Of a stretch of DNA of 30,644 bases, positions 17,648 to 26,708 are shown piece after piece (the stretch's first letter is position 1; every line of letters starts with the position of its first letter). Position numbers and translations under genes: made by a program. The notes under the pieces were generated by a model. The model did not search any database. It was given only the letters and a program-made list of their open reading frames with translations, and was not told where the DNA came from. Origin of the DNA: CAZPWQ01 sp964590495 (GTDB taxonomy: Bacteria > Bacteroidota > Rhodothermia > Balneolales > Balneolaceae); the NCBI GenBank assembly GCA_964590495.1, contig CAZPWQ010000034.1, positions 1 through 30,644 on the forward strand. Direction: 5' to 3'.

Positions 17648-17709
17648 AACTTTAACCTGTAGTTTTAAAAAATTTCTGATTATAAACAGTCATTTAGTTG
17701 CTCGATCAA

Positions 17710-20700
17710 TTAAAAATTCAGTTCAACTCCAACCGTGGTAGAGATTGACCTTGGATAAGGATTCGCTTCCGTAAGTTCAGGATCAAACCCCGGATAGTTG
17801 GATATAACTCCCAAATCCTGAAGGTTAATAAACATACGTGCTCTCCTTACATTCGAACCAAGAATATCTGACGGCAAGGAATAACTCAGAGAAACATCAC
17901 TAATTCTCAAAAAGCTGGCATCGTATAAGTTAAAATCACTTCCTGCCGGATTATTACCACTATAGGGGTTGTTAGCTACACCCGGATATCTACCGTCGGG
18001 ATTGCTGGCTGAAAAAATATCGCGTGCGAATATTGTTGTATTCGAAGGGTCCGTATCTGAAGAAATGCCCCCGCCTGGTGCATAATTGTTACTTCTCAAG
18101 AAATCAAAGTTACCATACAGGTAAACATTCAGATCAAAATTTCTATAAGAGAAAGTATTATCCAGACCCACATTCCACCTGGGTCGGCTATGACCTAACT
18201 TAACGACATCGTCTCCATTCAACTCGCCATCTCCGTTCTGGTCAATATATTTGACATTTCCAACAAAGGCATCGGGCATATAAGACGGAATTTCACTTTC
18301 ACTCTTAATAATTCCGTCGGTTTCCCAACCATACCATGTGTCCATCGCACCGGTCGGATCAATGTAATCTGAGAGAGAGGTCCTCGGATTTCGTTCCAAC
18401 CACCGGGCTTCGTAGTAGGAAACATTCAAACCAGAGGTCCATCGAAAAATATCCCCTTCTACATTTCGCGTATTGAGTGATACTTCAAATCCCTTACTTT
18501 GAGTAGTACCAACATTATCAGCTACCCTTCCCACGGCATTGTTCGATGGCAGAGGATTGAAATCAAGAAGATCTTCTGCAGTCTTTACGAAATAATCGAC
18601 ATTTCCCTGAATTCTGTTGCTGAAAAGACCAAAATCAAGTCCAAGATTAAATGTGTAGTTTTTCTCCCAGGTAAGATCGGGATTAGCAAGTTGAGCCAGG
18701 GCAACACCATTATATTGGGTGTTTCCAATAAGAGCATTAAACCCGGAGCTATACAGCTGTAACGAGTTTCCCTGCAAGACGCTCTCATTCCCGGCCATTC
18801 CATAGCTAACCCGAACTTTCAGATCTGAAATCGATGGGATATTTTGCATGAAGTTTTCTTCAGAAATTCTCCATGCTACTGATCCGCCCGGGAAGTAGCC
18901 ATACTTGTGATTTTCCGCAAATATACTGGAACCATCCCGACGCAGTGAAAGTGACAGCATATACCGGTCGAGCAGCGAATAATTCACACGTGCAAACTGA
19001 GAAATTTTTACCCGTTCGCTTTTATTCGACCGAAGGTCATTTTGCTCTATATTAGAAGCAACTCCTACATTATTATAACTAAAGGCGTCGGTAAAAAATC
19101 CTACAGCCTGAAGTCCGAAACTTTCTCTACTTGATTTATAATAACCGGCGCCGGCAGTTACCGTGAGGTTGCTGTTTTCAAAGTCATTTCTATAATTCAC
19201 ATAACTTTCTGTCGTATAGTTTTCGAGCCGATCATTAGCTTTCTGCGCCATCCCATCTGGTAACTGAGCATTATTGGTTACACGAGGCAGATAAAAACTC
19301 CGGTTAGTTGTTTCAACATCGATTTGCCCTATTACGTTGGCAGTTAAATTATCCGTAATGTCGACTACCAGCTTGGGAGCTGTAAAGAAGTGGTCGGTTT
19401 GGCCCTCGTCATCAATGGCCAAAAAGGCTGCGGGATTCATCACGAGGGGATCGTATGTGCTGGCATAGCTTCCATCTTCATTATGAACACCAACCGTAGG
19501 TGCATATGAATAAGCAGCCTGAAGCATATTATACTTCTCGGGTCCTCCGGAGTTACTTCCTGAAGATGCGTTGCTACCAGTCATCCTGCTGGCTGTAGTT
19601 TTGACATTGAGATGAATAAAATCTGTTATATACTGATCCAGATTTATTCGCCCCGAATATCTGTTCAGTGTAGAATTTCTTAAAACGCCGTCATTCCCCT
19701 GATAGTTGAAAGAACCATAGACGACAGTATTTTCGCTTCCCCCGCTTAATGACAGATTGTGCTCATTGATATATCCTCTTTCGGTAACCAGGTCCAACCA
19801 GTCGGTACCTTGTCCTCCTGCACTTATTTCAGATTCCGTAAAAAACGGTTCATAAGGCGCAATTGAAGATGGATCAGTGTCTCCATACGGGGCAATGCGA
19901 TTTTCATATAAATATCTATCGTGAGCCAACCGGTCCTGTTGTTGCATAAATTCCTTTTCATTCAACAACGGGAAGTATTCATGTGGTGTTTGAGATGTAA
20001 AACTACCCCTGTATTCGACCTGAATATCACCGCTAGTGCCATCTTTTGTTGTAATTAAAACGACACCATTGGCTGCTGCAGATCCATAAATAGCGGTAGC
20101 ACTCGCATCCTTTAAGACTGAGACCGATTCAATATCCGACGGATTCATATAACTGAGCGGATCACGATCAATACCACCACGAAAACCAAGTTGCTCAACT
20201 TCCAGACCCGGGACAGTGCTGGAGTATTCGGTAATGGGAACCCCATCGATTACATACAGTGGAGAACCACTACCTCCGGGAGAAATATCACCACGAATAT
20301 TCACACTGACATTTCCACCGGGTTGAGCAGTTACCTGACTAAGGTTTAATCCTGCTGCTTTTCCTCTCAACATCTGATTGATAGAACTGCTGGCTACCGG
20401 ATTTAAATTATCTGAATTTACAGTGGATATCGAACTGGTTATTTCCTGCGCCCGCTGGCTTCCATAACCAACAACCACCATTTCCTCTCCCATTATGGCC
20501 GCCGGGACAAGTTCTATATCAATGCTGGTTCTGCCATCAACAGGTACTTCCAGTGTTTGATATCCTACAAACGAAATGACGAGAGTATCCTGTAAGCTGG
20601 GCACATCCAGCTCAAACGTTCCGTCAGTACCTGTAGCCACACCAGTGGTTGTACCTTTAACTACCACATTTACACCGGGAAGTGATTCGCCGGTTACAGC

Positions 20701-21159
20701 ATCAGTAACCTGTCCGCTTATCAGTTCTAACATAAGCGATGAGTTTTTATCAACCTTACGGCCTATTAACAGGTATCCACTCTCTGAAAACCTATAATCA
20801 AGACCCGTGCCATCCAGCACAAGGGATAATGCATCGCTTACGCTAATACTGTTTCGCTTTAAAGTGACTTTTTTATCGGCCATAATATCCCCGCGATAGG
20901 TCAATTTCAGCCCTGTAGCCTTTGCAATTTTCCGGAGCGCTTGTTCCAACGTTTCATTATTGATCGCAACGGATATCTTTTCGTTAAATTCAGTTTTATA
21001 GAACATTTCCTGAACATCCGAAACTGTCACCCGGTGCATTTCTGCCGAAGTATATTTTGGCAGATCCTGCATTGCCTTTGCACTTTCAACCGGTATTCCG
21101 GTGAGTGCAACAAACAAAATTAATATCCCTAAATTTTGAAGTCGTAGTGTTATTCTCAT
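17710..21159 (-). CDS. susC: SusC/RagA-family TonB-dependent glycan transporter with STN domain
   Basis: This 1149-residue outer-membrane transporter has a signal peptide (about 1-30). It is followed by an STN domain (about 53-133, including VAINNETLEQALRKIAK), a carboxypeptidase-regulatory-like domain (about 147-220, GQVTDAVTGESLPGVNV) and a TonB-box-like stretch (EEMVVVGYG). The plug starts near 240 (RGDISPGGSGSPLYVIDGVP), and a beta-barrel ends in a terminal Phe. The STN domain is the periplasmic contact that passes a substrate signal to a FecR-type anti-sigma factor, and fecR lies directly upstream, so this is a signalling transporter. The start is supported by AAGGA about 10 bases upstream of ATG 21159. 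It should take up galacto-oligosaccharides using TonB energy; the substrate is inferred from neighbours. Confidence 0.96.
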   Translation of the reverse strand: MRITLRLQNLGILILFVALTGIPVESAKAMQDLPKYTSAEMHRVTVSDVQEMFYKTEFNEKISVAINNETLEQALRKIAKATGLKLTYRGDIMADKKVTLKRNSISVSDALSLVLDGTGLDYRFSESGYLLIGRKVDKNSSLMLELISGQVTDAVTGESLPGVNVVVKGTTTGVATGTDGTFELDVPSLQDTLVISFVGYQTLEVPVDGRTSIDIELVPAAIMGEEMVVVGYGSQRAQEITSSISTVNSDNLNPVASSSINQMLRGKAAGLNLSQVTAQPGGNVSVNIRGDISPGGSGSPLYVIDGVPITEYSSTVPGLEVEQLGFRGGIDRDPLSYMNPSDIESVSVLKDASATAIYGSAAANGVVLITTKDGTSGDIQVEYRGSFTSQTPHEYFPLLNEKEFMQQQDRLAHDRYLYENRIAPYGDTDPSSIAPYEPFFTESEISAGGQGTDWLDLVTERGYINEHNLSLSGGSENTVVYGSFNYQGNDGVLRNSTLNRYSGRINLDQYITDFIHLNVKTTASRMTGSNASSGSNSGGPEKYNMLQAAYSYAPTVGVHNEDGSYASTYDPLVMNPAAFLAIDDEGQTDHFFTAPKLVVDITDNLTANVIGQIDVETTNRSFYLPRVTNNAQLPDGMAQKANDRLENYTTESYVNYRNDFENSNLTVTAGAGYYKSSRESFGLQAVGFFTDAFSYNNVGVASNIEQNDLRSNKSERVKISQFARVNYSLLDRYMLSLSLRRDGSSIFAENHKYGYFPGGSVAWRISEENFMQNIPSISDLKVRVSYGMAGNESVLQGNSLQLYSSGFNALIGNTQYNGVALAQLANPDLTWEKNYTFNLGLDFGLFSNRIQGNVDYFVKTAEDLLDFNPLPSNNAVGRVADNVGTTQSKGFEVSLNTRNVEGDIFRWTSGLNVSYYEARWLERNPRTSLSDYIDPTGAMDTWYGWETDGIIKSESEIPSYMPDAFVGNVKYIDQNGDGELNGDDVVKLGHSRPRWNVGLDNTFSYRNFDLNVYLYGNFDFLRSNNYAPGGGISSDTDPSNTTIFARDIFSASNPDGRYPGVANNPYSGNNPAGSDFNLYDASFLRISDVSLSYSLPSDILGSNVRRARMFINLQDLGVISNYPGFDPELTEANPYPRSISTTVGVELNF

Positions 21160-21177
21160 ATCTGGTCATTCCTTTAT

Positions 21178-21189
21178 GTTAACGTTAAC
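21178..21189 (-). promoter_or_regulatory. 12-bp perfect palindrome GTTAACGTTAAC upstream of susC
   Basis: GTTAACGTTAAC at 21178-21189 is self-complementary and ends 18 bases before the susC start. It has the same AACGTT centre as the palindrome upstream of the GH43 gene (26709-26720). It could be an operator or a small mRNA element. Chance is possible for a 12-mer, so confidence is low. Confidence 0.35.
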
Positions 21190-21293
21190 TTTAATACCCG
21201 TAAGATTCTCAATCCTACAGGTGCAAATTCACAATTCAACCCCCACTCTCAATGAAGTTAAGAGAGCTTTTCCTATGTAATTCCTTTATAAAT

Positions 21294-21312
21294 TTCAGTA
21301 TTAAACACTGAA
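21294..21312 (-). promoter_or_regulatory. Small hairpin immediately after fecR
   Basis: TTCAGT (21294-21299) and ACTGAA (21307-21312) pair with a 7-base loop directly next to the fecR stop codon. No T-run follows, so it is not a convincing terminator. It may affect fecR mRNA decay or read-through into susC. Confidence 0.3.
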
Positions 21313-22350
21313 CTACATCTTTTTAAAAACTATTTTAGATCCATCACGGGTATACTCCATTTTCATTGAGGCCGCTATAACCTTCAAAACCTCACTTATC
21401 TCGGCCTGCCTGAAAGTGCTGGTAAATGGCACGTCCATAATTCCACTATCAGCTACGGAAATTTGCACGTCAAATTTCCGTTCAAGCTGTTTTACCACCC
21501 CACTGAAAGAAACATTATCAAAATGCAGGCCCCCATTGGTCCATAGCAAATAGTTCTCGACATTAACCTCTTGTGCCGGGATTGGGTTTTCTCCTTTCTT
21601 TACACTTGTAAATTGCCCCTGAGTAAGAATAACTTCTGAAGAATTCTGTTGTAAACTTTCTGAAGAATTAACCGCAACCTTACCATTTCTTACTGCCACA
21701 TCGACACTGGAATCCTCATCCCATCCACGAATATTAAATTCGGTACCAAGTACTTGTACTTTGGCATTTCGAGTATGTACGACAAAAGAATGTTCAGAAT
21801 CATGTGCAACTTTGAAATAGGCCTCGCCATCCAGATATACCTCCCGATTTAAACCCTGAAACTCTTTAGGAAATTGTAAAGTGCTTGCTGCATTTAATAT
21901 CACCTGTGTACCATCAGAAAAAGTTACCCTCGCCTTTTCGCCTTTTTCAGTAGTTAAATCCTGCATTACATAAAATTGAGCTGTTTTTTCAGCATCACTA
22001 CTGTTTGTCGCGTAATACTGCACAAAAAACCCCGTAAGCAGTACAACGAGAAAAACCGCTGCAGCCCTGTAGATATATATAGTCTTACGGAATTTTTTTT
22101 GGATCTCAGATGCCGAAACATTATTCACATTATCCTGCATCTTTCGATGATAAAACCGCTCCCATGCATCCTGAACGTTCACATTAAAATTTTCCTCGGG
22201 CGTAAGTTCCCATATCTGCTTTACTTCCGTTACCAACTGTTCATTGGAGGAATCCTGATCCATCCATTGCTCCAATTTTAAGCGATCCTGTGGTGAAATA
22301 CTGCCATCAGCGAATTGCTGGATCAGTTTCCACATATCGGAATTACTCAT
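21313..22350 (-). CDS. fecR: FecR-family anti-sigma factor
   Basis: This 345-residue inner-membrane protein has an N-terminal cytoplasmic part (about 1-90, sigma-binding; WKLIQQFADGSISPQD) and one transmembrane helix (about 94-112, AAAVFLVVLLTGFFV). A periplasmic FecR domain follows (about 133-225, including SDGTQVILNAAS and REVYLDGEAYFKVAH), then a C-terminal DUF4974-type domain (about 272-343, GLHFDNVSFSGVVKQLERKF) that resembles an STN fold. By family knowledge it holds the ECF sigma factor inactive until the SusC STN domain signals substrate. It sits between the sigma gene (169 bases upstream) and susC (153 bases downstream), the usual order for such trans-envelope switches. Start ATG 22350. 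Confidence 0.95.
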   Translation of the reverse strand: MSNSDMWKLIQQFADGSISPQDRLKLEQWMDQDSSNEQLVTEVKQIWELTPEENFNVNVQDAWERFYHRKMQDNVNNVSASEIQKKFRKTIYIYRAAAVFLVVLLTGFFVQYYATNSSDAEKTAQFYVMQDLTTEKGEKARVTFSDGTQVILNAASTLQFPKEFQGLNREVYLDGEAYFKVAHDSEHSFVVHTRNAKVQVLGTEFNIRGWDEDSSVDVAVRNGKVAVNSSESLQQNSSEVILTQGQFTSVKKGENPIPAQEVNVENYLLWTNGGLHFDNVSFSGVVKQLERKFDVQISVADSGIMDVPFTSTFRQAEISEVLKVIAASMKMEYTRDGSKIVFKKM

Positions 22351-22397
22351 TAATCAAGTTATTTTTTGGTTCTGTTTGTAGTTAAGACAATTGAAAA

Positions 22398-22411
22398 ACG
22401 GGATACCCCGT
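22398..22411 (-). promoter_or_regulatory. GC hairpin with T-run in the fecR leader (attenuator-like)
   Basis: On the minus strand ACGGG-GTAT-CCCGT is followed by five T residues in total, a short but terminator-like structure 48-60 bases upstream of the fecR start and after the sigma gene. It could trim read-through from the sigma gene and keep anti-sigma levels in balance. The 5-bp stem is short, so this is tentative. Confidence 0.4.
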
Positions 22412-22433
22412 AAAGTTTTTTAAAAAAAATGAA

Positions 22434-22509
22434 GCATAGCGCATAGCGCTAAGAACATAGCGTTTTCTTTCTCCATCCCGAGAAATCGGGACCATGCTCT
22501 ATGCGCGCT
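22434..22509. repeat. GCATAGC-rich repeat with TCCCGA hairpin between sigma and fecR genes
   Basis: GCATAGC occurs twice in tandem (22434-22447) and overlaps the inverted repeat AGCGC-ATA-GCGCT (22438-22450). CATAGCG then recurs, followed by TCCCGA-GAAA-TCGGGA (22476-22491), a perfect 6-bp stem, and a CTATGCGCGC stretch. It looks like a dispersed, structured intergenic repeat inserted just after the sigma gene stop rather than a gene-specific site. Confidence 0.45.
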
Positions 22510-22519
22510 GCCCTTTTCA

Positions 22520-23113
22520 TTATCCCACACCAGCCATCACCGCAACCAGCAGGAAGGGCAGCAGATACGAAAGACGCTCGCGAAGCATCTTCAGGGTCCG
22601 GGTCATTTGCGATTCCACGGTTTTCACTGAAACATCCATCACATCAGCTATTTCCTGATACGTTAATCCATCATATCGATGCAGCTTGTAAGTCATCTTA
22701 CTTCGTGGAGGAAGTTCTTCAATGGCTTTTTCTATCGCTTCTTTTATTTGCTCAATTCGTGCCGAATCCTCGTATTCAATGGTTGTTTTTTCCTTTTTTT
22801 TCGCCATCCATTTAGTATCGTATTCGGACTTTACTCTCTGATGCTTCAGATGATTTAAGGAACGATGTTTGACCGCCTTATAAAGATATGATCTGACTGA
22901 TTCTACAATATTCAGATTTTTTCTATCCTCCCATATTTCAAAGAATATTTCTTGAACTAATTCTTCAGCAATAGCTTTTGATCCGACATACCTCCATGAA
23001 AACCGGGTTAATGGCAGATAATAACTTTTAAACAGTTTTTCGAAAGACCGGTGATCACCCTCCGTTATTTGATCGACCCAAAGCAATTCCTTTTTATTTT
23101 TTTCTTTATCCAC
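22520..23113 (-). CDS. ECF-family RNA polymerase sigma factor (FecI-like)
   Basis: This 197-residue sigma-70 family ECF factor has region 2 at about 20-88 (FEKLFKSYYLPLTRFSWRYV, then AEELVQEIFFEIWEDR) and region 4 at about 125-180 (ELPPRSKMTYKLHRYDGL, TYQEIADVMDVSVKTVESQM). It should direct transcription of the downstream susCD/glycosidase genes when released from the FecR protein. The start is GTG at 23113: a stop codon lies a few codons upstream in the same frame, no ATG precedes the conserved region, and AGGA sits 9 bases before the GTG. The C-terminus has an unusual hydrophobic tail (LSYLLPFLLVAVMAGVG) that could touch the membrane near the anti-sigma factor. A 233-base A/T-rich gap upstream, with no other gene, should hold its promoter. 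Confidence 0.94.
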   Translation of the reverse strand: MDKEKNKKELLWVDQITEGDHRSFEKLFKSYYLPLTRFSWRYVGSKAIAEELVQEIFFEIWEDRKNLNIVESVRSYLYKAVKHRSLNHLKHQRVKSEYDTKWMAKKKEKTTIEYEDSARIEQIKEAIEKAIEELPPRSKMTYKLHRYDGLTYQEIADVMDVSVKTVESQMTRTLKMLRERLSYLLPFLLVAVMAGVG

Positions 23114-23346
23114 ATCTACAATCCTAAATACTGCTTATAATGTCTTATACTTATAGATACAGCAAAAGTGTTTTTATACTATTAAAAAATAAATTTGGTA
23201 AAATTTATAAGATGGCATTATTTTTTTTACTCGTAACCTGTATCCAATTTAATGAAATTGATACTTATTTGAATAGTCAGACTTAAACCTTTTATTATTA
23301 ATAACTTAACCTTAAATAAAAATTTGTGAGAAATCCGGGCTAGGCC

Positions 23347-25581
23347 TTATAACATCGGATCGAGCCCTTCCCAGCGAACTTCCCAGCTGCCGTCTTGCGG
23401 GAATCCCGGCGCATGAATGTCCGGACTGCCATCCCATCCTGCAGCCATCATTGCCACCGCCGTCAGCAAACCACCATTACCGGGCAGATATATCGTAAGT
23501 CTCGCATCCTGATAGTTATGCCCGCTTGCCAGATAACTGTTTTTCTGTACATCCATCATCAAGGCGTCAATGGCTGTTTCAGGTTCACCAACTCTGACAG
23601 CGGTCATGGCAACAAGCGGATAATCCCAACCCCAGGTATGATCCCAGTTCCAGGTCTCCATTACTTTTTGCAGAGTCTTTCTCATCATATTCTTATCTGC
23701 GGTTGTACATGGAAGAAAACCGCAGGGTGCCAACAACGTGGGGTGGTCCCTCCTTTCTTCCGGGTCTGTAAAAGTATCCGGTGCCGAAGCGGTATTCACA
23801 TATAAGCCGTCCTTTTGCGGTAATGGCGAAAGGTTGTTCAGAATTTCGTCCCACTCCGGGTTTCTCTGCATATCCAGCCTCTCCCGCCATTTCTGAGCTG
23901 TCTCCAGCCCAAAACGCCAGTAGGCAAGCTCAAAAGCGGGATTATATGTTTCTGTGGGCGGATGACTTTCCTGTGCGGGTATCAATGGCGGACCTAAAAC
24001 ATATTCTCCCTTCTTCTCTTCCCAATTCGGATAGGAGGCCATATATTCCGCTGTTTCAAATACTATTTCCTTAAATTTTTCAAGTGTTTCCCTATGTGGA
24101 TTCTCGCGATATACCAGCTCGGCAAAATAGACCGGATGCGGCTGTTGCCATATCAGGAAAACCCCCACGCCTGAGGGAGAATCCCTGCCGTCCGGGCTGA
24201 CCATCTTCGGCCACCGTACTCCTTCGTACCCCTGTAACCTGGCAGTTTCCCGTGCCTTCGGCATAATCTTTTTGTACCAGTCCAAGCTGTTTTCCAGCAT
24301 GGGCAGACGATCCCAGAGTGCGAAATGAACACCATGCCACCAGTGCATTTCAAGATGAAACTTGCCATACCAGCTGTTGTAGGTCAGACCCGTCTCCTGC
24401 GGGGGCATTGAACCTGAACTTTGAATAGCCATCAGGTATTGCGAGAGTACAATCCTCCGCTCAAGTTCATGCGCCCTGGGATCACTGCTTTCCGAGAGAT
24501 CAATGGCACCGCCTTCAGACCAGAATGCAGCCCAAAATTCAGTACTCGATTCTGCGGTCTCCTCTGCGCCGGGGATTTCTTCTGAGAAGCCATCTTCACT
24601 GAAAGTTACTGAAAATGAAACCGGTTCATTCGTATCCGAGAATGACAGAAAGTACTCATGCCTGTCTCGCCTGCTTACTTCTCCGGATCCTTGCCATCCG
24701 AGGCGGACGTAATATTCATCCTCATCCAGAATTCGATGCCAGTCTATATGCTTTTCTGCAGATTCCAGTTCCCGTGTGGTATGATTATCGGGTTTCGTCC
24801 AATCTGAAGGATCACCGGCATGACGTCCCCTGCCATACGGAAATGCGATTATAACACCCAACTGATCACCGGCCAGTGAAGGGGCAGCCACACGTACGGA
24901 TAACTGATCATGATCCGGATGGACCCATGTTTCAACAGACACCGGATCTCCTTCGATTTCAAACCGGCTGTTCAGAGTCCCGGTCCAGAGATCCAGCTCT
25001 TGTTCAATGTTTTCAAGATCTTCAATATTCACCGTTCGGCCGTCTGATGTTTTCAATTCAAAACCTACCCGGGCCAGATTTAACCGATGCGGGTTTTCTC
25101 TTAGCCATGAACCTGCCGGAGTGTTTTGTCCGCTTACATACGGAACCTCCCTCCCGTGTGTATCATACATCGTAGTCGCATCTTTTAGTGTATATCCTTC
25201 CGGGTTGGGAAACGTGTGCCAGCCCCATTGTGATTGTGTCGCGAGCGGTGTAGCTCCTTCAAGATCAGCATGGGTAAGAAATCCCTCGGAGCCCGGTGGC
25301 GGAGAGTTATCCTCTTCCCTGCTGTAGAAACCGGGAAAGGTTTGTAAACCGGTGATGTCCGCCGTAAAAGCAAATTCCCCGTTCCCGACGGAGAGCGGCG
25401 AAAGCCTGTCTGCTTCCTTTAAAACGGGATTATGGCGGGTTACCAGAGCATGTCTGTCTATAGGCTCATCAGAATAGCTATTGTCGGGGTGCGCCTCCGT
25501 TTGACACCCGGAAATAAATAAGCAAAATGAAATTAAGCCGAATAGCGAAAAGAAAGGAAAACGTGTTTTATAAATTTTCAT
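23347..25581 (-). CDS. (alpha/alpha)6-barrel glycosidase lipoprotein, GH95/GH65-like, family uncertain
   Basis: This 744-residue lipoprotein has a lipobox FISGC with C26 as the anchor. The N-terminal part (about 45-345) is beta-rich (SPLSVGNGEFAFTADITGL). The C-terminal part (about 370-740) is helical with aromatic motifs LTYNSWYGKFHLEMHWWHG (about 399-417), WNWDHTWGWDYPL and PGNGGLLTAVAMMAAGW, which fit a six-hairpin glycosidase of the GH95/GH65/GH15 type. PPLIPAQESHPPTETYNPAFE (its first part at about 531-543) is a likely active-site loop with E537 or E544 as candidate acid. I cannot name the substrate. In this locus it could remove a terminal alpha-linked fucose, galactose or arabinopyranose. 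It follows GH43 by 21 bases, so the two are co-transcribed. Confidence 0.75.
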   Translation of the reverse strand: MKIYKTRFPFFSLFGLISFCLFISGCQTEAHPDNSYSDEPIDRHALVTRHNPVLKEADRLSPLSVGNGEFAFTADITGLQTFPGFYSREEDNSPPPGSEGFLTHADLEGATPLATQSQWGWHTFPNPEGYTLKDATTMYDTHGREVPYVSGQNTPAGSWLRENPHRLNLARVGFELKTSDGRTVNIEDLENIEQELDLWTGTLNSRFEIEGDPVSVETWVHPDHDQLSVRVAAPSLAGDQLGVIIAFPYGRGRHAGDPSDWTKPDNHTTRELESAEKHIDWHRILDEDEYYVRLGWQGSGEVSRRDRHEYFLSFSDTNEPVSFSVTFSEDGFSEEIPGAEETAESSTEFWAAFWSEGGAIDLSESSDPRAHELERRIVLSQYLMAIQSSGSMPPQETGLTYNSWYGKFHLEMHWWHGVHFALWDRLPMLENSLDWYKKIMPKARETARLQGYEGVRWPKMVSPDGRDSPSGVGVFLIWQQPHPVYFAELVYRENPHRETLEKFKEIVFETAEYMASYPNWEEKKGEYVLGPPLIPAQESHPPTETYNPAFELAYWRFGLETAQKWRERLDMQRNPEWDEILNNLSPLPQKDGLYVNTASAPDTFTDPEERRDHPTLLAPCGFLPCTTADKNMMRKTLQKVMETWNWDHTWGWDYPLVAMTAVRVGEPETAIDALMMDVQKNSYLASGHNYQDARLTIYLPGNGGLLTAVAMMAAGWDGSPDIHAPGFPQDGSWEVRWEGLDPML

Positions 25582-25602
25582 AACGTCATCATCAATATCT
25601 GA

Positions 25603-26679
25603 CTACCGTTTGGCAGGATCAGTCGGTTCGTTATCGGGAACCGGTACTCCAAAATTGGGTGTGCCGTCTTCATTCCAGCGAAGTACCTGTACGCGCGTAT
25701 GCCGGTTCGGATCGTCCAGGGGATCACTTTCGATCTCCTTATAGCTTCGGGCATGGTAAACAATCAAATCGATGGTGCCATCTGGTGTTGTGGTGAAGCT
25801 GTTATGACCCGGCCCGTATATACCATTTTCTTCCGAAGTCTGAAAAACCGGTTCCCGCGACTTGCTCCATGATGATGGATCAAGCAAATCGGCATCCTCA
25901 TCGGCAGTCAACAATCCCATAGCGTAGTTATGGTCCGTACCGCTGGCTGAAAAGGTCATAAAGATTTTGCCGGCATTCTTGATTACCGCCGCACCTTCAT
26001 TCACTTTAAACAGTTGTATTTCCCAGTCGTACTCCGGACGTGTCAGCTCAACCTGCGGCTGTACAATACTCCAGGGAGTATCCATCTCGGCAATAAAAAG
26101 TGCCGTGTTACCATCTAAATCCGGCGGATGTTGTGCCCAGACCATATATCGGGTTCCCCGGTGCTCAAATACAGTTGCATCAAGAGAGAAAGTCTCCCAT
26201 TTTGTTTTGGTCTGACCTTTTTCGACCCATTCCCCCTCCATCGGATTGGCGGACTCATTCTCGAGTACATACATGCGAATTGCCCAGATATCCTCAGCAC
26301 CACCGGCGGCAAAATACATATACCACTTGCCGTCGATGAAATGAAGTTCGGGAGCCCAGATATGCGAGCCCATCGGTCCCGAATCATGCTTACGCCAGAT
26401 TACTTTGGGTTCTGCATCCTTTAATCCTTCAATGGTTCTGGCCCGACGAATCTCCAGGCGGTCGTATTCCGGTACTGTTGCAGTAAAATAGTAATAGCCG
26501 TCGGTATGGTGGTGTATCCACGGATCGGCCCGTTGAAGAATAAGAGGTGTGGTAAAGCTCGGGGTTTCATCAATTAATTGTAGTTGTGCTCTCGCTGTTT
26601 CAGTACTGCCAATATTGAACAGAAGCATAACAGTTACCATCACCAGGATGAACCGCAAACTTAAAAATTCTTTAACCAT
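25603..26679 (-). CDS. GH43-family glycosidase, likely alpha-L-arabinofuranosidase
   Basis: This 358-residue secreted enzyme has a signal peptide ending ETARAQ. It is a five-bladed beta-propeller of family GH43, with catalytic base D52 (QRADPW), pKa modulator D167 (FSLDATVF) and general acid E228 (KVNEGAAV). HIWAPELHFIDGKWYMYF is another GH43 signature. These enzymes invert and remove arabinofuranose (or xylose) side groups, which fits an arabinogalactan substrate; the subfamily cannot be assigned by eye. Start ATG 26679 has GAGG just upstream. It is the first gene of the minus-strand run, divergent from the small gene at 26809, and a LacI/cre-like palindrome lies 30 bases upstream. Confidence 0.9.
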   Translation of the reverse strand: MVKEFLSLRFILVMVTVMLLFNIGSTETARAQLQLIDETPSFTTPLILQRADPWIHHHTDGYYYFTATVPEYDRLEIRRARTIEGLKDAEPKVIWRKHDSGPMGSHIWAPELHFIDGKWYMYFAAGGAEDIWAIRMYVLENESANPMEGEWVEKGQTKTKWETFSLDATVFEHRGTRYMVWAQHPPDLDGNTALFIAEMDTPWSIVQPQVELTRPEYDWEIQLFKVNEGAAVIKNAGKIFMTFSASGTDHNYAMGLLTADEDADLLDPSSWSKSREPVFQTSEENGIYGPGHNSFTTTPDGTIDLIVYHARSYKEIESDPLDDPNRHTRVQVLRWNEDGTPNFGVPVPDNEPTDPAKR

Positions 26680-26708
26680 AAGGACCTCGTAATTAAATTA
26701 GCCTTAAC

